A DNA stretch of 64,000 bases from Pseudomonas abieticivorans (GTDB lineage: Bacteria; Pseudomonadota; Gammaproteobacteria; Pseudomonadales; Pseudomonadaceae), in NCBI RefSeq assembly GCF_023509015.1, contig NZ_CP094975.1:5449501-5513500 (forward strand). The letters are read 5' to 3'. Positions 1 through 7,850 of the stretch are shown here, piece by piece. The notes below the pieces were generated by a model. The model was given only the letters and a program-made list of their open reading frames with translations. It searched no databases and had not been told where the DNA came from. The position numbers and the translations under genes are program-made. Position 1 is the stretch's first letter. The number at the start of each line of letters is the position of its first letter.

Positions 1-377
1 AATCCGCTTATTTTTTACGGTAAATTTCCATTAAATATTTATCCAGTTCAGGGCTCGTCTACCTAGGTTCGAGCACGGTGGTAGCGGCGTTATTAAGTAT
101 AGATATCTCTATAAAAAACATATAAAACAGCTAGTTAAGTCAATTTTTTGCGAGATTAAAGGCATTTCGGCCAGCTTTTGTGCTGTTACCAAAATGCACG
201 TGAACGGTGCATTCGGTAAAAAATTGCACCCAAAATACTCACTTATTTTTTGCCAAAAAATTAATTGACAATTCACGTAAAAATTACGATTTTAGATTTA
301 AGCGCTCGGCAGGCCACGGTCCGTTGAGCTCATGGTGTGTGGCGCCATCGGCGTCGTCTTATTCAATAGGTGATGGC
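1..377. other. AT-rich leader upstream of the iac operon
   Basis: No convincing gene is present. The stretch is far more AT-rich than the rest of the window, which fits a promoter or regulatory region. It holds an imperfect dyad (186-218), a short palindrome CGTAA-AAA-TTACG (276-288 region) and a possible -35 hexamer TTGACA at 265-270. An open frame extends the first gene back to 207, but its codons there are AT-rich and unlike the amidase family, so it is treated as non-coding. In known iac loci a divergent marR-type gene (iacR) lies on this side; it would be beyond the left edge. Confidence 0.6.
186..218. promoter_or_regulatory. Imperfect inverted repeat, candidate operator of the iac operon
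   Basis: The left arm TTACCAAAATGCAC and the right arm GTGCATTCGGTAA are imperfect reverse complements around a short spacer. A further TTGCACC follows at about 224-230, so the GTGCA core is repeated. The position, 160-190 bp before the first iac gene, suits a repressor site. MarR-family IacR is the known iac regulator; that it binds here is inference only. Confidence 0.3.
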
Positions 378-1490
378 ATGACAATCGTCGTCCAAGATTT
401 GGCCCTAGGTGGCAACGGCCTGAGTGTGATGATCAAGGACACCCTTGATATCGCAGGCCACCCTACCTGTGCTGCGAGTGCGGCCCTGGCCGATGCACCT
501 GCCGCCCTGGCGCATGCCCAGGTGGTCAAGGATGTGTTGGCCGCAAACTGCCGAATCATCGGCAAGACCAGCCTGCATGAACTGGCCTTTGGTACCACCG
601 GCATCAACCAGTGGGCCGGTACCGCGCTCAACCCGCTGTACCCGGCGCGCATCCCCGGGGGCTCGTCCAGCGGTTCGGCCGCTGCCGTGGCCGCGGGCCT
701 GGCGGACTTTTCCATCGGCACCGACACCGGGGGTTCGGTGCGCATTCCGGCCGCCTGCTGCGGCGTATGGGGCTTGAAGCCGACCTTCGGCCGGGTCAGT
801 CGCCAAGGTGTGATGCCAGCCGTCAGCAGCCTGGATTGCGTGGGCCCGTTTGCCGCTGATAGCGAGCGGCTGATTGCCGCGATGCAGGCCATTGATCCCA
901 GTTTCAAGGCACTGCCAGCGGTGGCCCACCTGAACATTGGCGTGGTGCCGGTGCAGGCCCACCCTGAAGTACAAGCGGCCGTGGATGCAGCCCTGCAAGG
1001 CAGCGGTTTTGCCTTGCATGAGCAGCCGTTGCCCGGCATGGCCGCGGCCTACGACGCGGGCCTGGTGGTGATCAATCGCGAAACCTGGAACGCCTGTGGC
1101 CACCTGCTGGCCACCGGCAAGGTAGGCGCCGACATCGCCGGGCGCCTGCAAGCGGCGGCCGACACCTCGGATGCAGCTCTGGCCACCGCCGAACAGGTGC
1201 GCCAGGCGTTTACCGCCCAAGTCGATGCGGCCCTGGCGCGCTTCCCGATCCTGGCCATGCCGACCATGCCCGACTACCCGCTGCTGCTCAGCGAAGCGGC
1301 TGACACCCGCGCCGTGATCGGCATGACCGCCTTCGTGCGGCCCTTCAACCTTTCCGGCCACCCGGCCCTGACGCTGCCGTTGATCGGCGCTTCAGGCTTG
1401 CCGGTGGGCCTCCAACTGATCGCCGCCAAAGGCGCGGACGAACTGCTGTGCGCAGTCGCCCGCGAACTGTCGCGCCGCCTAGCAAGGTAA
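378..1490 (+). CDS. iacH: Amidase-signature hydrolase IacH (indole-3-acetate operon)
   Basis: Amidase-signature (AS) family protein of 370 aa, first gene of the iac operon. The Ser-cisSer-Lys triad is readable: Lys20 in MIKDTLDIAG, cis-Ser96 in the PGGSSSGSAAAV signature and nucleophile Ser120 in TDTGGSVRIPA; the 24-residue Ser-Ser spacing is that of the family. The start is placed at ATG 378, because the upstream in-frame extension is AT-rich and shows no AS-family features. The protein is shorter than typical AS enzymes (about 450 aa or more). IacH is thought to hydrolyse an amide intermediate of IAA breakdown, but its exact substrate is not settled. iacA follows 6 bp downstream. Confidence 0.85.
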   Translation: MTIVVQDLALGGNGLSVMIKDTLDIAGHPTCAASAALADAPAALAHAQVVKDVLAANCRIIGKTSLHELAFGTTGINQWAGTALNPLYPARIPGGSSSGSAAAVAAGLADFSIGTDTGGSVRIPAACCGVWGLKPTFGRVSRQGVMPAVSSLDCVGPFAADSERLIAAMQAIDPSFKALPAVAHLNIGVVPVQAHPEVQAAVDAALQGSGFALHEQPLPGMAAAYDAGLVVINRETWNACGHLLATGKVGADIAGRLQAAADTSDAALATAEQVRQAFTAQVDAALARFPILAMPTMPDYPLLLSEAADTRAVIGMTAFVRPFNLSGHPALTLPLIGASGLPVGLQLIAAKGADELLCAVARELSRRLAR

Positions 1491-1496
1491 TCCTGC

Positions 1497-2690
1497 ATGT
1501 CTATTCCAGAGAGCCCCATGACTGCACTCAGCGCGTTGGAACGCCCAAACCCGGTGGCCATCACCCAGAGCGACGCTTTCGTGCAACTGCTGGGTGAGAT
1601 TCGCCAGCGCGCGCGCACCGGCGAGTTCGATGAGCAAAAGCACATCAGCCAGGACATCATCGAGCGCTTTCGCACCCTGGGCGTGTATCGCGCCCTGGTG
1701 CCCAAGCGCTTTGGTGGCGAGGAACGCTCGCCCGGCGAATTCTGCCGCATGGTCGAGGACATCGCCCACGCCGACGGCTCCGCCGGCTGGGTGGCCAGCT
1801 TTGGCATGAGCCCGGTGTACCTGGCTGCGCTGCCGTTGGCCACGCTTGAAAAAATCTATGCCGATGGGCCCGACGTGGTGTTTGCCGGCGGCATCTTCCC
1901 GCCGCAGCCTGCGCAGTTCGTCGACGGTGGCCTGGAGGTCAATGGCCGCTGGAAGTTTTCCAGCGGCTGCATGGGCGCTTCGCTGATCGGCGTGGGCATT
2001 GCCCCGCGCAACGGTGACATGCTCGGCCTGCCGCGCCTGGCGGTGATGCCACGGGAAAAAGTGCGCATCGAGCAGACCTGGGACGTGGTCGGGCTGGTGG
2101 GTACCGGCAGCCATGACGTGGTGGTCGAAGGCGTGGTGGTGCCCGAGGACTGGACCTTCGTGCGGGGCGGTGCACCGACCCTCAGCGAGCCGTTTTTCCG
2201 TTACCCCTCCTTGAGTTTTGCGACCCAGGTGCTCTCGGTGGTCGGCCTGGGCGTGGCCCGTGCGGCGCTGGATGAACTGAGCGGCATGGCCAGCGGGCGC
2301 ATCTCGGTGACCGGTGCGCCGTCGTTGTCCGACCGGCCCCTGGCGCAAGTGGAGATGGCCAAGGCCGAAGCCTCCCTGCGCTCGGCCCGCGCCTGGTTCT
2401 ACGAGGCCATCGATTCGGCCTGGGCCAGTGTGTTGGCGAACGAGGCGGTGTCGGTGGAGCAAACCAACATGCTGCGCCTGTCGTCCACCCACGCCTCGCG
2501 CGTGGCAGCCGAGGTGGCGCGCACCGCGCAGATGCTCTCGGGCATGAGCGGGGTGTACCGCAGCAGTCCCTTGTCGCGTTTCGTCAATGACGCCCAGGTG
2601 ATTACCCAGCACGCCTTCATGGGCGACATGACTTACCAGAACGCCGGCGCGATCTTCTTCGGCAACAAGCCGTTGCCTGGCTACCTGTGA
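1497..2690 (+). CDS. iacA: Flavin-dependent indole-3-acetate monooxygenase IacA (acyl-CoA dehydrogenase fold)
   Basis: 397-aa protein with the acyl-CoA-dehydrogenase fold used by two-component (HsaA/HpaB-like) flavin monooxygenases. The N-terminal helical part contains the LVPKRFGGEERSPGEF segment, and the C-terminal ACAD_C-like domain ends in MTYQNAGAIFFGNKPLPGYL. In iac systems IacA starts IAA attack by oxidising the indole ring, using reduced flavin that here would come from IacG encoded at the end of the same operon. An AAGG ribosome-binding site precedes ATG 1497; a second in-frame ATG lies at 1518. Assignment rests on family plus the full iac gene order around it. Confidence 0.88.
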   Translation: MSIPESPMTALSALERPNPVAITQSDAFVQLLGEIRQRARTGEFDEQKHISQDIIERFRTLGVYRALVPKRFGGEERSPGEFCRMVEDIAHADGSAGWVASFGMSPVYLAALPLATLEKIYADGPDVVFAGGIFPPQPAQFVDGGLEVNGRWKFSSGCMGASLIGVGIAPRNGDMLGLPRLAVMPREKVRIEQTWDVVGLVGTGSHDVVVEGVVVPEDWTFVRGGAPTLSEPFFRYPSLSFATQVLSVVGLGVARAALDELSGMASGRISVTGAPSLSDRPLAQVEMAKAEASLRSARAWFYEAIDSAWASVLANEAVSVEQTNMLRLSSTHASRVAAEVARTAQMLSGMSGVYRSSPLSRFVNDAQVITQHAFMGDMTYQNAGAIFFGNKPLPGYL

Positions 2691-2720
2691 CCTTTTCCAA
2701 CTCACGTATCGGTGATTGTA

Positions 2721-3080
2721 ATGAGCGATAAAAAAACGTTGCGCGTGCTGTTCTGCATGGGCATCAACCAGAACTTCTTCGACGCCCCGCGCGAAGAACA
2801 ACTGCAGGTGTGGGCTGCATTCAGCGAAATGTGGAACGCCATCCACGACCTGCCAGGGGTGACCGTGTTCGGCAACATGGACGATGACCAGAGCATGGTC
2901 GGCCCCTCCACCGGCTACCCCTGGACCACTTACCTGCTGGCCGACGTGCCCGGCATCGAGACGGTGCATGCCGCCTGCAACCTGTTTCGCACTACCCCGG
3001 TGGGCGACGGCACCTACAAGCTGTGGAAATACACCAAGGTCGAGGCCCGTACCGGCCGTGAACTGATCATCCAACGCTGA
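2721..3080 (+). CDS. iacB: IacB, small protein of the IAA catabolic operon
   Basis: Small cytoplasmic protein of 119 aa without signal peptide or membrane segment. The position between iacA and iacI and the size match iacB of described iac operons. No catalytic motif is visible; its biochemical role remains undefined. ATG 2721 (MSDKKTLRVLF) is preferred to an in-frame GTG at 2712. The gene lies 30 bp after iacA and 13 bp before iacI. Confidence 0.75.
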   Translation: MSDKKTLRVLFCMGINQNFFDAPREEQLQVWAAFSEMWNAIHDLPGVTVFGNMDDDQSMVGPSTGYPWTTYLLADVPGIETVHAACNLFRTTPVGDGTYKLWKYTKVEARTGRELIIQR

Positions 3081-3093
3081 GCGAGCCCTTGCC

Positions 3094-3615
3094 ATGAGCG
3101 ATCGACTTCACCTGCTGGAACAACGCCTGGCACTGCTGGAAAGCGAGCAGGCGATTCGCGCCTGCATGAACCGCTACATGCTGTTGTGCGACGAACTGGG
3201 CGCAGGCTCGCCCCTGGACGAGCTGGCCGGCCTGTTCACCGAGCACGCCACGTGGCAGGGCAAGGGCGCCCGTTACGCCAAGAGCTTTGGCGGCTACCAG
3301 GGGCGTGAAGCGATCAGGGCGATGTTTGCCGGGTACATGGTGGAGCCTGCGCACTTTGCCCTCAACGTGCACTTTTTGACCTCGGAGTTGATCCAGGTGC
3401 GCGGTGAAGCGGCCAGTGGCAGTTGGGTGATGTTGCAAACCTCGACCTTCGCCAGCGGCGCTTCGCACCTCAACGGCGCCCGCCTGAGCGTGCAGTTCGC
3501 GCGCCAGGCCGGGCAATGGCGCATGGCGCACTTCCAGACCGAGAACCTGTTCAGCCGCCCCGTGACGGCTTGGAACAGCGACGCTCACCTGCCCGTGCCG
3601 GGCGCTGCTCAATAA
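3094..3615 (+). CDS. iacI: IacI, SnoaL/NTF2-like protein
   Basis: 173-aa protein with a SnoaL-like (NTF2 fold, bile-acid-dehydratase-type) pattern: an N-terminal helix (LEQRLALLESEQAIRACMNRYM), then a DELAGLFTEHATWQG segment and beta-rich C-terminus. Small NTF2-fold proteins act as isomerases, dehydratases or dioxygenase beta-like partners. In iac clusters IacI sits between iacB and iacC, as here, and its role is not firmly known. Start ATG 3094 is 13 bp after iacB; the next gene begins 17 bp after its stop. Confidence 0.75.
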   Translation: MSDRLHLLEQRLALLESEQAIRACMNRYMLLCDELGAGSPLDELAGLFTEHATWQGKGARYAKSFGGYQGREAIRAMFAGYMVEPAHFALNVHFLTSELIQVRGEAASGSWVMLQTSTFASGASHLNGARLSVQFARQAGQWRMAHFQTENLFSRPVTAWNSDAHLPVPGAAQ

Positions 3616-3632
3616 TATTTAGGAAACCGACC

Positions 3633-4913
3633 GTGACGACCCTGATCGATACCCTGAACCTGGACCCATGCCCCGCAGACCTGGTGCTGGCAGACCGTGT
3701 CCACACCTCGCTGTACACCGACGCCAAGATCTTCGACCAGGAGCTGGAAAAAATCTTCTACCAGACCTGGATCTGGGTGGGCCACGTCAGCGAAATTCCG
3801 GACGCTGGCAGCTACAAGACCACCTTCGTCGGCAAGCAGCCGGTGATCGTGGTGCGCGACCGCAAAAAAGACATCCACGTGTTGCTCAACCGTTGCCGCC
3901 ACCGTGCGGCCACCGTGTGCGAGCACAAAAAGGGCAAGACCAACAGCTTCGTCTGCCCCTACCACGGCTGGAGCTATGCGTTGGACGGTTCGCTGCGTGG
4001 CGTGCCGCACCCGGAAAGTTACGCCGATATGCTCGACAAGGGCGACCACCCGCTGGTCAGCCTGCGCGTGGAGCAATACGCCGGGATGATTTTCGCCACC
4101 TTCAAGGATGACATCGAGCCGCTCGAGGACTTCCTCGGCGCGGCAAAAAAGTGGATGGACTTGTTCATGAAGCAGGGCGGCGGCTACCCGATCAAGGTGG
4201 CCGGCGAGCATCGTTTTCGCTTCCCCGGCAACTGGAAGATCCAACTGGAAAACACCACCGACGCCTACCACTTCCCCCTGGTGCACAAGTCGTTTTTGTC
4301 CTCGGTGGACAAGCAGACCGAAGAGATGCTCGATTTCGTCGGTGGCACCGGCTATGTCGAAGACCTGGGCAACGGCCACAGCGTGATGGTGATGATCCCC
4401 GACCTGATCGACCTGGAAGCCAACCTGCAACTGCCGATCCCCGAGCGTTTCGAGGAGCTGGCCGGGCAGCTGCGCGAGGAAGGCCATGACGAACAGGCCG
4501 TGCGCCGTATCGTGCGCGCCGTGGGTGGGTCGGGCTTCAACCTCAACCTGTTCCCCAACATCGCCTGCTCCATGGCGTTTTTCCGGGTGCTGCAACCGAT
4601 CGCCGTGGACGAGACGGAGATCCATCACGCGGTGATCACCATGGACGGCGGCCCGGCCGTGGCCAACCGCTACCGCCTGCGTTTGCACGAACACTTCCAG
4701 GGGCCGATGGGCTTTGGCACACCCGATGATTCCGAGGCTTGGGAGCGCGTGCAAAAGGGCGCAAGCGCCGGCCAGGACCTGTACATCATGCTCAACCGCG
4801 GCCTGGCCGGCGAGCAGAAAACCGAGGACGGCCTGGCCGGTGACGTGAGTGCCGAAACGGGCATGCGCGCAGGCTACCAGCAGTGGAAAAAAATGATGTC
4901 GGTGAAGGGGTAA
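3633..4913 (+). CDS. iacC: Rieske non-heme iron dioxygenase, large subunit IacC
   Basis: 426-aa alpha subunit of a ring-hydroxylating dioxygenase. The Rieske 2Fe-2S ligands Cys88/His90 (CRH) and Cys108/His111 (CPYH) are intact. The catalytic-domain motif D-x2-H-x4-H of the mononuclear iron site is visible in ENTTDAYHFPLVHKS. The chosen start is GTG 3633, preceded by AGGAAA at 3621-3626; the upstream frame overlaps iacI and is spurious. IacC pairs with IacD, with electrons presumably from IacF, for a later step of IAA degradation that leads to catechol. Confidence 0.9.
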   Translation: MTTLIDTLNLDPCPADLVLADRVHTSLYTDAKIFDQELEKIFYQTWIWVGHVSEIPDAGSYKTTFVGKQPVIVVRDRKKDIHVLLNRCRHRAATVCEHKKGKTNSFVCPYHGWSYALDGSLRGVPHPESYADMLDKGDHPLVSLRVEQYAGMIFATFKDDIEPLEDFLGAAKKWMDLFMKQGGGYPIKVAGEHRFRFPGNWKIQLENTTDAYHFPLVHKSFLSSVDKQTEEMLDFVGGTGYVEDLGNGHSVMVMIPDLIDLEANLQLPIPERFEELAGQLREEGHDEQAVRRIVRAVGGSGFNLNLFPNIACSMAFFRVLQPIAVDETEIHHAVITMDGGPAVANRYRLRLHEHFQGPMGFGTPDDSEAWERVQKGASAGQDLYIMLNRGLAGEQKTEDGLAGDVSAETGMRAGYQQWKKMMSVKG

Positions 4914-4918
4914 CGAAC

Positions 4919-5398
4919 ATGTCGAATCTGCAATTGCTCAACCAGGTCACCGCCTTCATCTGGCAGGAAGCGGACATGCTCGACCACAGCGAGTTCGATG
5001 CGTGGCTGGACCTGTACACGCCGACCGCCACTTACATCATTCCCATCGACCCACTGGAAACCGACTTTGAGAACACCCTGAACTACGCCTACGACGACCA
5101 TCACATGCGCAAGTTGCGCGTGACCCGGTTGACCAGCGGCGAGTCGATCTCTACCGCGCCGCGGGCCCGCACCGTGCGCTCGCAGTCGCGCTTTCGGGTG
5201 CTGGGCGAGGAGGGTGGGGTGGTGACCGTGCGCTGCGCGCAAAACCTGCGCGAGTTCCGCAAGGATGTGCTCAAGCACTACACCGCCGACGTGACCTTCC
5301 AACTGGTGCGCGACGGCGACAGCTTCAAGATCCAGCGCAAGCTGATCCAGTTGATCAACTCCACCGATACCTTGGCCGGTATCGGCTACATCCTCTGA
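4919..5398 (+). CDS. iacD: Aromatic-ring-hydroxylating dioxygenase small subunit IacD
   Basis: 159-aa beta subunit (NTF2-like fold) of the Rieske oxygenase. Family-typical features are the LDHSEFDAWLDLYTPTATY and YAYDDHHMRKLRVTRL stretches and the QRKLIQLINSTDTLAGIGYIL end. AAGGGG precedes ATG 4919 at a good distance; the gene starts 5 bp after iacC, so the two subunits are probably translationally coupled. Confidence 0.88.
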   Translation: MSNLQLLNQVTAFIWQEADMLDHSEFDAWLDLYTPTATYIIPIDPLETDFENTLNYAYDDHHMRKLRVTRLTSGESISTAPRARTVRSQSRFRVLGEEGGVVTVRCAQNLREFRKDVLKHYTADVTFQLVRDGDSFKIQRKLIQLINSTDTLAGIGYIL

Positions 5399-5408
5399 GG
5401 GGCGGAAC

Positions 5409-6149
5409 ATGACACAGGTAGCCATCGTCACCGGTGCCGCCCAGGGCTTGGGCTTGAGCATCGCCCGGCAACTGTTCGGCGCAGGCTTTGCCGTGGTGCT
5501 CAGCGACCGTTCATTGGACGGCGCCCAAGCGGCCGCCCGGCAACTGGACCCCAGCGGCGAACGCGTGCTGGCGCTGAAACTGGACGTTGCCAGCAAGGCC
5601 GATTTCGAGGCAGCGCTGGCCGCCGTGCTGGCGCGTTTCGGCGCCCTGCACGTGGCGGTCAACAACGCCGCCATGACGCTGACCACGCCGGTGATGCAGA
5701 TCAGCCCCGAGGAGTTCGACCGGGTGGTGAGCACCAATCAGCGTGGCACCTTCGTCGGTTGCCAGGTGTTCGGTGCCTACCTGGCCGAGCAGGGCTATGG
5801 GCGGATCATCAACATGGCCTCCCTGGCCGGGCAGAACGGCGGCACCGCCACGGGGGCGCATTACGCCGCCTCCAAGGGCGCCATCGTGACCCTGACCAAG
5901 ATCTTTGCCAAGGAGCTGGCGGCGCGCGGGGTGACGGTGAACGCCATTGCCCCAGGCCCCATCGAGTCGCCGGCGGTGCGTGCGGCCGTGCCGCCCGAGC
6001 GCCTGGAAAAACTGATCGAAGGCATCCCGGTGAAGCGCCTGGGCGACGCCGACTTCATCGGCAAGCTGGTGGTGCAACTGGCAGGCGAGGACGCCTACTT
6101 CACCACCGGCGCCACCTGGGACGTCAACGGCGGCCTGTTCATGCGCTGA
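5409..6149 (+). CDS. iacE: Short-chain dehydrogenase/reductase IacE
   Basis: 246-aa classical SDR with the nucleotide-binding TGAAQGLG motif near the N-terminus, NNAA, and the catalytic Ser and YAASK (YxxxK). In iac systems IacE is the reductase acting on an oxidised indole-acetate intermediate just after IacA. It starts 10 bp after iacD with GAGGGGCGGAAC as ribosome-binding region. Confidence 0.88.
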   Translation: MTQVAIVTGAAQGLGLSIARQLFGAGFAVVLSDRSLDGAQAAARQLDPSGERVLALKLDVASKADFEAALAAVLARFGALHVAVNNAAMTLTTPVMQISPEEFDRVVSTNQRGTFVGCQVFGAYLAEQGYGRIINMASLAGQNGGTATGAHYAASKGAIVTLTKIFAKELAARGVTVNAIAPGPIESPAVRAAVPPERLEKLIEGIPVKRLGDADFIGKLVVQLAGEDAYFTTGATWDVNGGLFMR

Positions 6150-6192
6150 GCCCCTGGGCCTTGCGCACACTTATTTTGCGGGAAGCTGGGAC

Positions 6193-7152
6193 ATGAGTGA
6201 TCAAGTAGTGAAAGTCGTGGTGCGCAAGCGCCAGGAACAAGGCGACGGCGTGGTGGTCCTCGACCTAGGCGACCCGACGGGCCTGCCCTTGCCGGCCTTC
6301 GAAGCCGGTGCCCACGTGGACATCCACCTGCCCGGCGGGCTGGTGCGCCAGTACTCGTTGTGCGGTAACCCGGCCGAGCGCTCGGTGTACCGCTTGGGCG
6401 TGCTGAAAGACCCAGCCTCGCGTGGCGGCTCGGTGGCCGTGCATGAGCACTTGCTCGAAGGCCAGCAAGTGCAGATCAGCGTACCGCGCAATCTATTTGC
6501 GCTGGCCGCGAAGGCTCGCCATTCGATCCTGATCGGCGGCGGCATCGGCATTACCCCGATGGTGGCCATGGCGTACGCCTTGCAGGCCCGCGACAGCCAG
6601 TTCGAGTTGCACTACTGCGGCCGTTCGCGCAGCCGCAGCGCGTTTTTGGATGAGCTGCAACAGGCCGATTTTGCTGCCTGCGTGCACACCCATTTCGATG
6701 ACGAGGCGCCTGCTCAAAAACTCGACCTGCCGGCGGTGCTCGGCGCGCCGGGCGCCGATGTGCATGTGTACGTGTGCGGCCCGGCCGGTTTCATGGATTG
6801 GGTCATTGCCCAGGCGCTGGAAGCCGGCCATGCCGACGATCACATCCACCGCGAGTACTTCCAGGTGGAAGTGGACAACAGCGGTGCCGGCTTTGAAGTG
6901 GTGGCCTCGCGCAGCGGCAAGAGCGTGCAGGTGGCCGAAGGGCAGACCATCCTCGAGGCGCTGGCGGGGGTGGGCATCAAGATCGACATTTCCTGTGAGC
7001 AGGGCGTGTGCGGCACTTGCCTGTGCGACGTGCTAGAAGGCGAGCCGGACCACCGCGACGTGTACTTGACCGACGACGAGAAGGCCGCCAACGACCAGAT
7101 ACTGGTGTGTTGCTCGCGGGCCAAATCGAAAAAACTGGTGTTGGATATCTGA
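6193..7152 (+). CDS. iacF: Ferredoxin:NAD(P) oxidoreductase IacF (FNR plus plant-type 2Fe-2S)
   Basis: 319-aa phthalate-dioxygenase-reductase-type protein. The FMN/FAD region contains RQYSLCGNP, the NAD-binding region GGGIGITPM and CGPAGFMDW, and a C-terminal [2Fe-2S] domain carries the cysteines of CEQGVCGTCLCD plus a distal CC. This is the probable electron donor to the IacCD oxygenase. It follows iacE by 43 bp, and the small gap is the largest within the operon. Confidence 0.88.
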   Translation: MSDQVVKVVVRKRQEQGDGVVVLDLGDPTGLPLPAFEAGAHVDIHLPGGLVRQYSLCGNPAERSVYRLGVLKDPASRGGSVAVHEHLLEGQQVQISVPRNLFALAAKARHSILIGGGIGITPMVAMAYALQARDSQFELHYCGRSRSRSAFLDELQQADFAACVHTHFDDEAPAQKLDLPAVLGAPGADVHVYVCGPAGFMDWVIAQALEAGHADDHIHREYFQVEVDNSGAGFEVVASRSGKSVQVAEGQTILEALAGVGIKIDISCEQGVCGTCLCDVLEGEPDHRDVYLTDDEKAANDQILVCCSRAKSKKLVLDI

Positions 7153-7170
7153 CCCCTGGAGGGCAAACCC

Positions 7171-7662
7171 ATGGTCGACACGACTGGATTTCGCAATGCA
7201 ATGGCGCTGCTCAGCGGCGCCGTTTCAGTCATCACCACCGACGGTGCGGCGGGGCGTTTCGGCTTTACCGCCTCGGCGGTGTGCAGCGTCACCGACCAGC
7301 CGCCCACGCTGCTGGTGTGCATGAACCGCGCTTCGCACTCCAACGTGCATTTCAAGACCAACGGTGTGCTCAGCGTGAACGTGCTGACCGCCGAGCACCA
7401 GGCTATTTCCGGGGTGTTTGCCAACCGCGACATGAGCATGCCAGAGCGGTTTTCCAGCGCCCACTGGCACACCCTGGAAAGTGGCGCGCCACTGCTCGAT
7501 GAGGCACTGGTCAGTTTTGACTGCCGCATCGCCCAGGCCCACGAGGTGGGCTCGCACACGATTTTCTATTGCGAGATTCTCGATTTGAAGGTTGGCGAGT
7601 CCCAGGAAGGCTTGGTGTATTTCAACCGCGCCTATCACCGCTTGAGTAACGCCTGTAACTGA
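7171..7662 (+). CDS. iacG: Flavin reductase IacG
   Basis: 163-aa flavin reductase of the HpaC/DIM6-NTAB fold: FRNAMALLSGAVSVITT at the start, FTASAVCSVTDQPPTLLVC in the flavin-binding part and the GSHTIFYCEI segment. It supplies reduced flavin to the two-component monooxygenase IacA. It is the last gene of the operon, 18 bp after iacF. Confidence 0.88.
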   Translation: MVDTTGFRNAMALLSGAVSVITTDGAAGRFGFTASAVCSVTDQPPTLLVCMNRASHSNVHFKTNGVLSVNVLTAEHQAISGVFANRDMSMPERFSSAHWHTLESGAPLLDEALVSFDCRIAQAHEVGSHTIFYCEILDLKVGESQEGLVYFNRAYHRLSNACN

Positions 7663-7705
7663 TTGACGGTTTCAGCCACAACCGCTTTTACAACAATAAG
7701 AATAT

Positions 7706-7736
7706 CCCGACACGCATCGGGAGTGCGGATTTTTTT
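7706..7736 (+). terminator. Possible terminator after the iac operon
   Basis: CCCGA (7706-7710) and TCGGG (7717-7721) form a short hairpin, followed after a gap of about 9 nt by a seven-T run. The gap makes it a weak intrinsic terminator; the porin gene begins about 115 bp further on. Confidence 0.35.
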
Positions 7737-7850
7737 ACTGTAGCGCCCGGTTAACAGGGTGCGCAGTGCTCACTGCCGATGTTCTTTCTTATATCAACTC
7801 TGCTCCGATAACTCAGTGCGGTTAAGCACACTCATAAATGGGGATGTCAG

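Noticed and set aside
207..377. N-terminal extension of the amidase (57 codons upstream of ATG 378)
   Set aside because: AT-rich, unlike family sequences, and overlaps likely promoter dyads.
1479..3095. 538-codon minus-strand frame opposite iacA/iacB
   Set aside because: Shadow of high-GC codon usage; His-, Gly- and Arg-rich without family motifs; the plus strand has clear enzymes.
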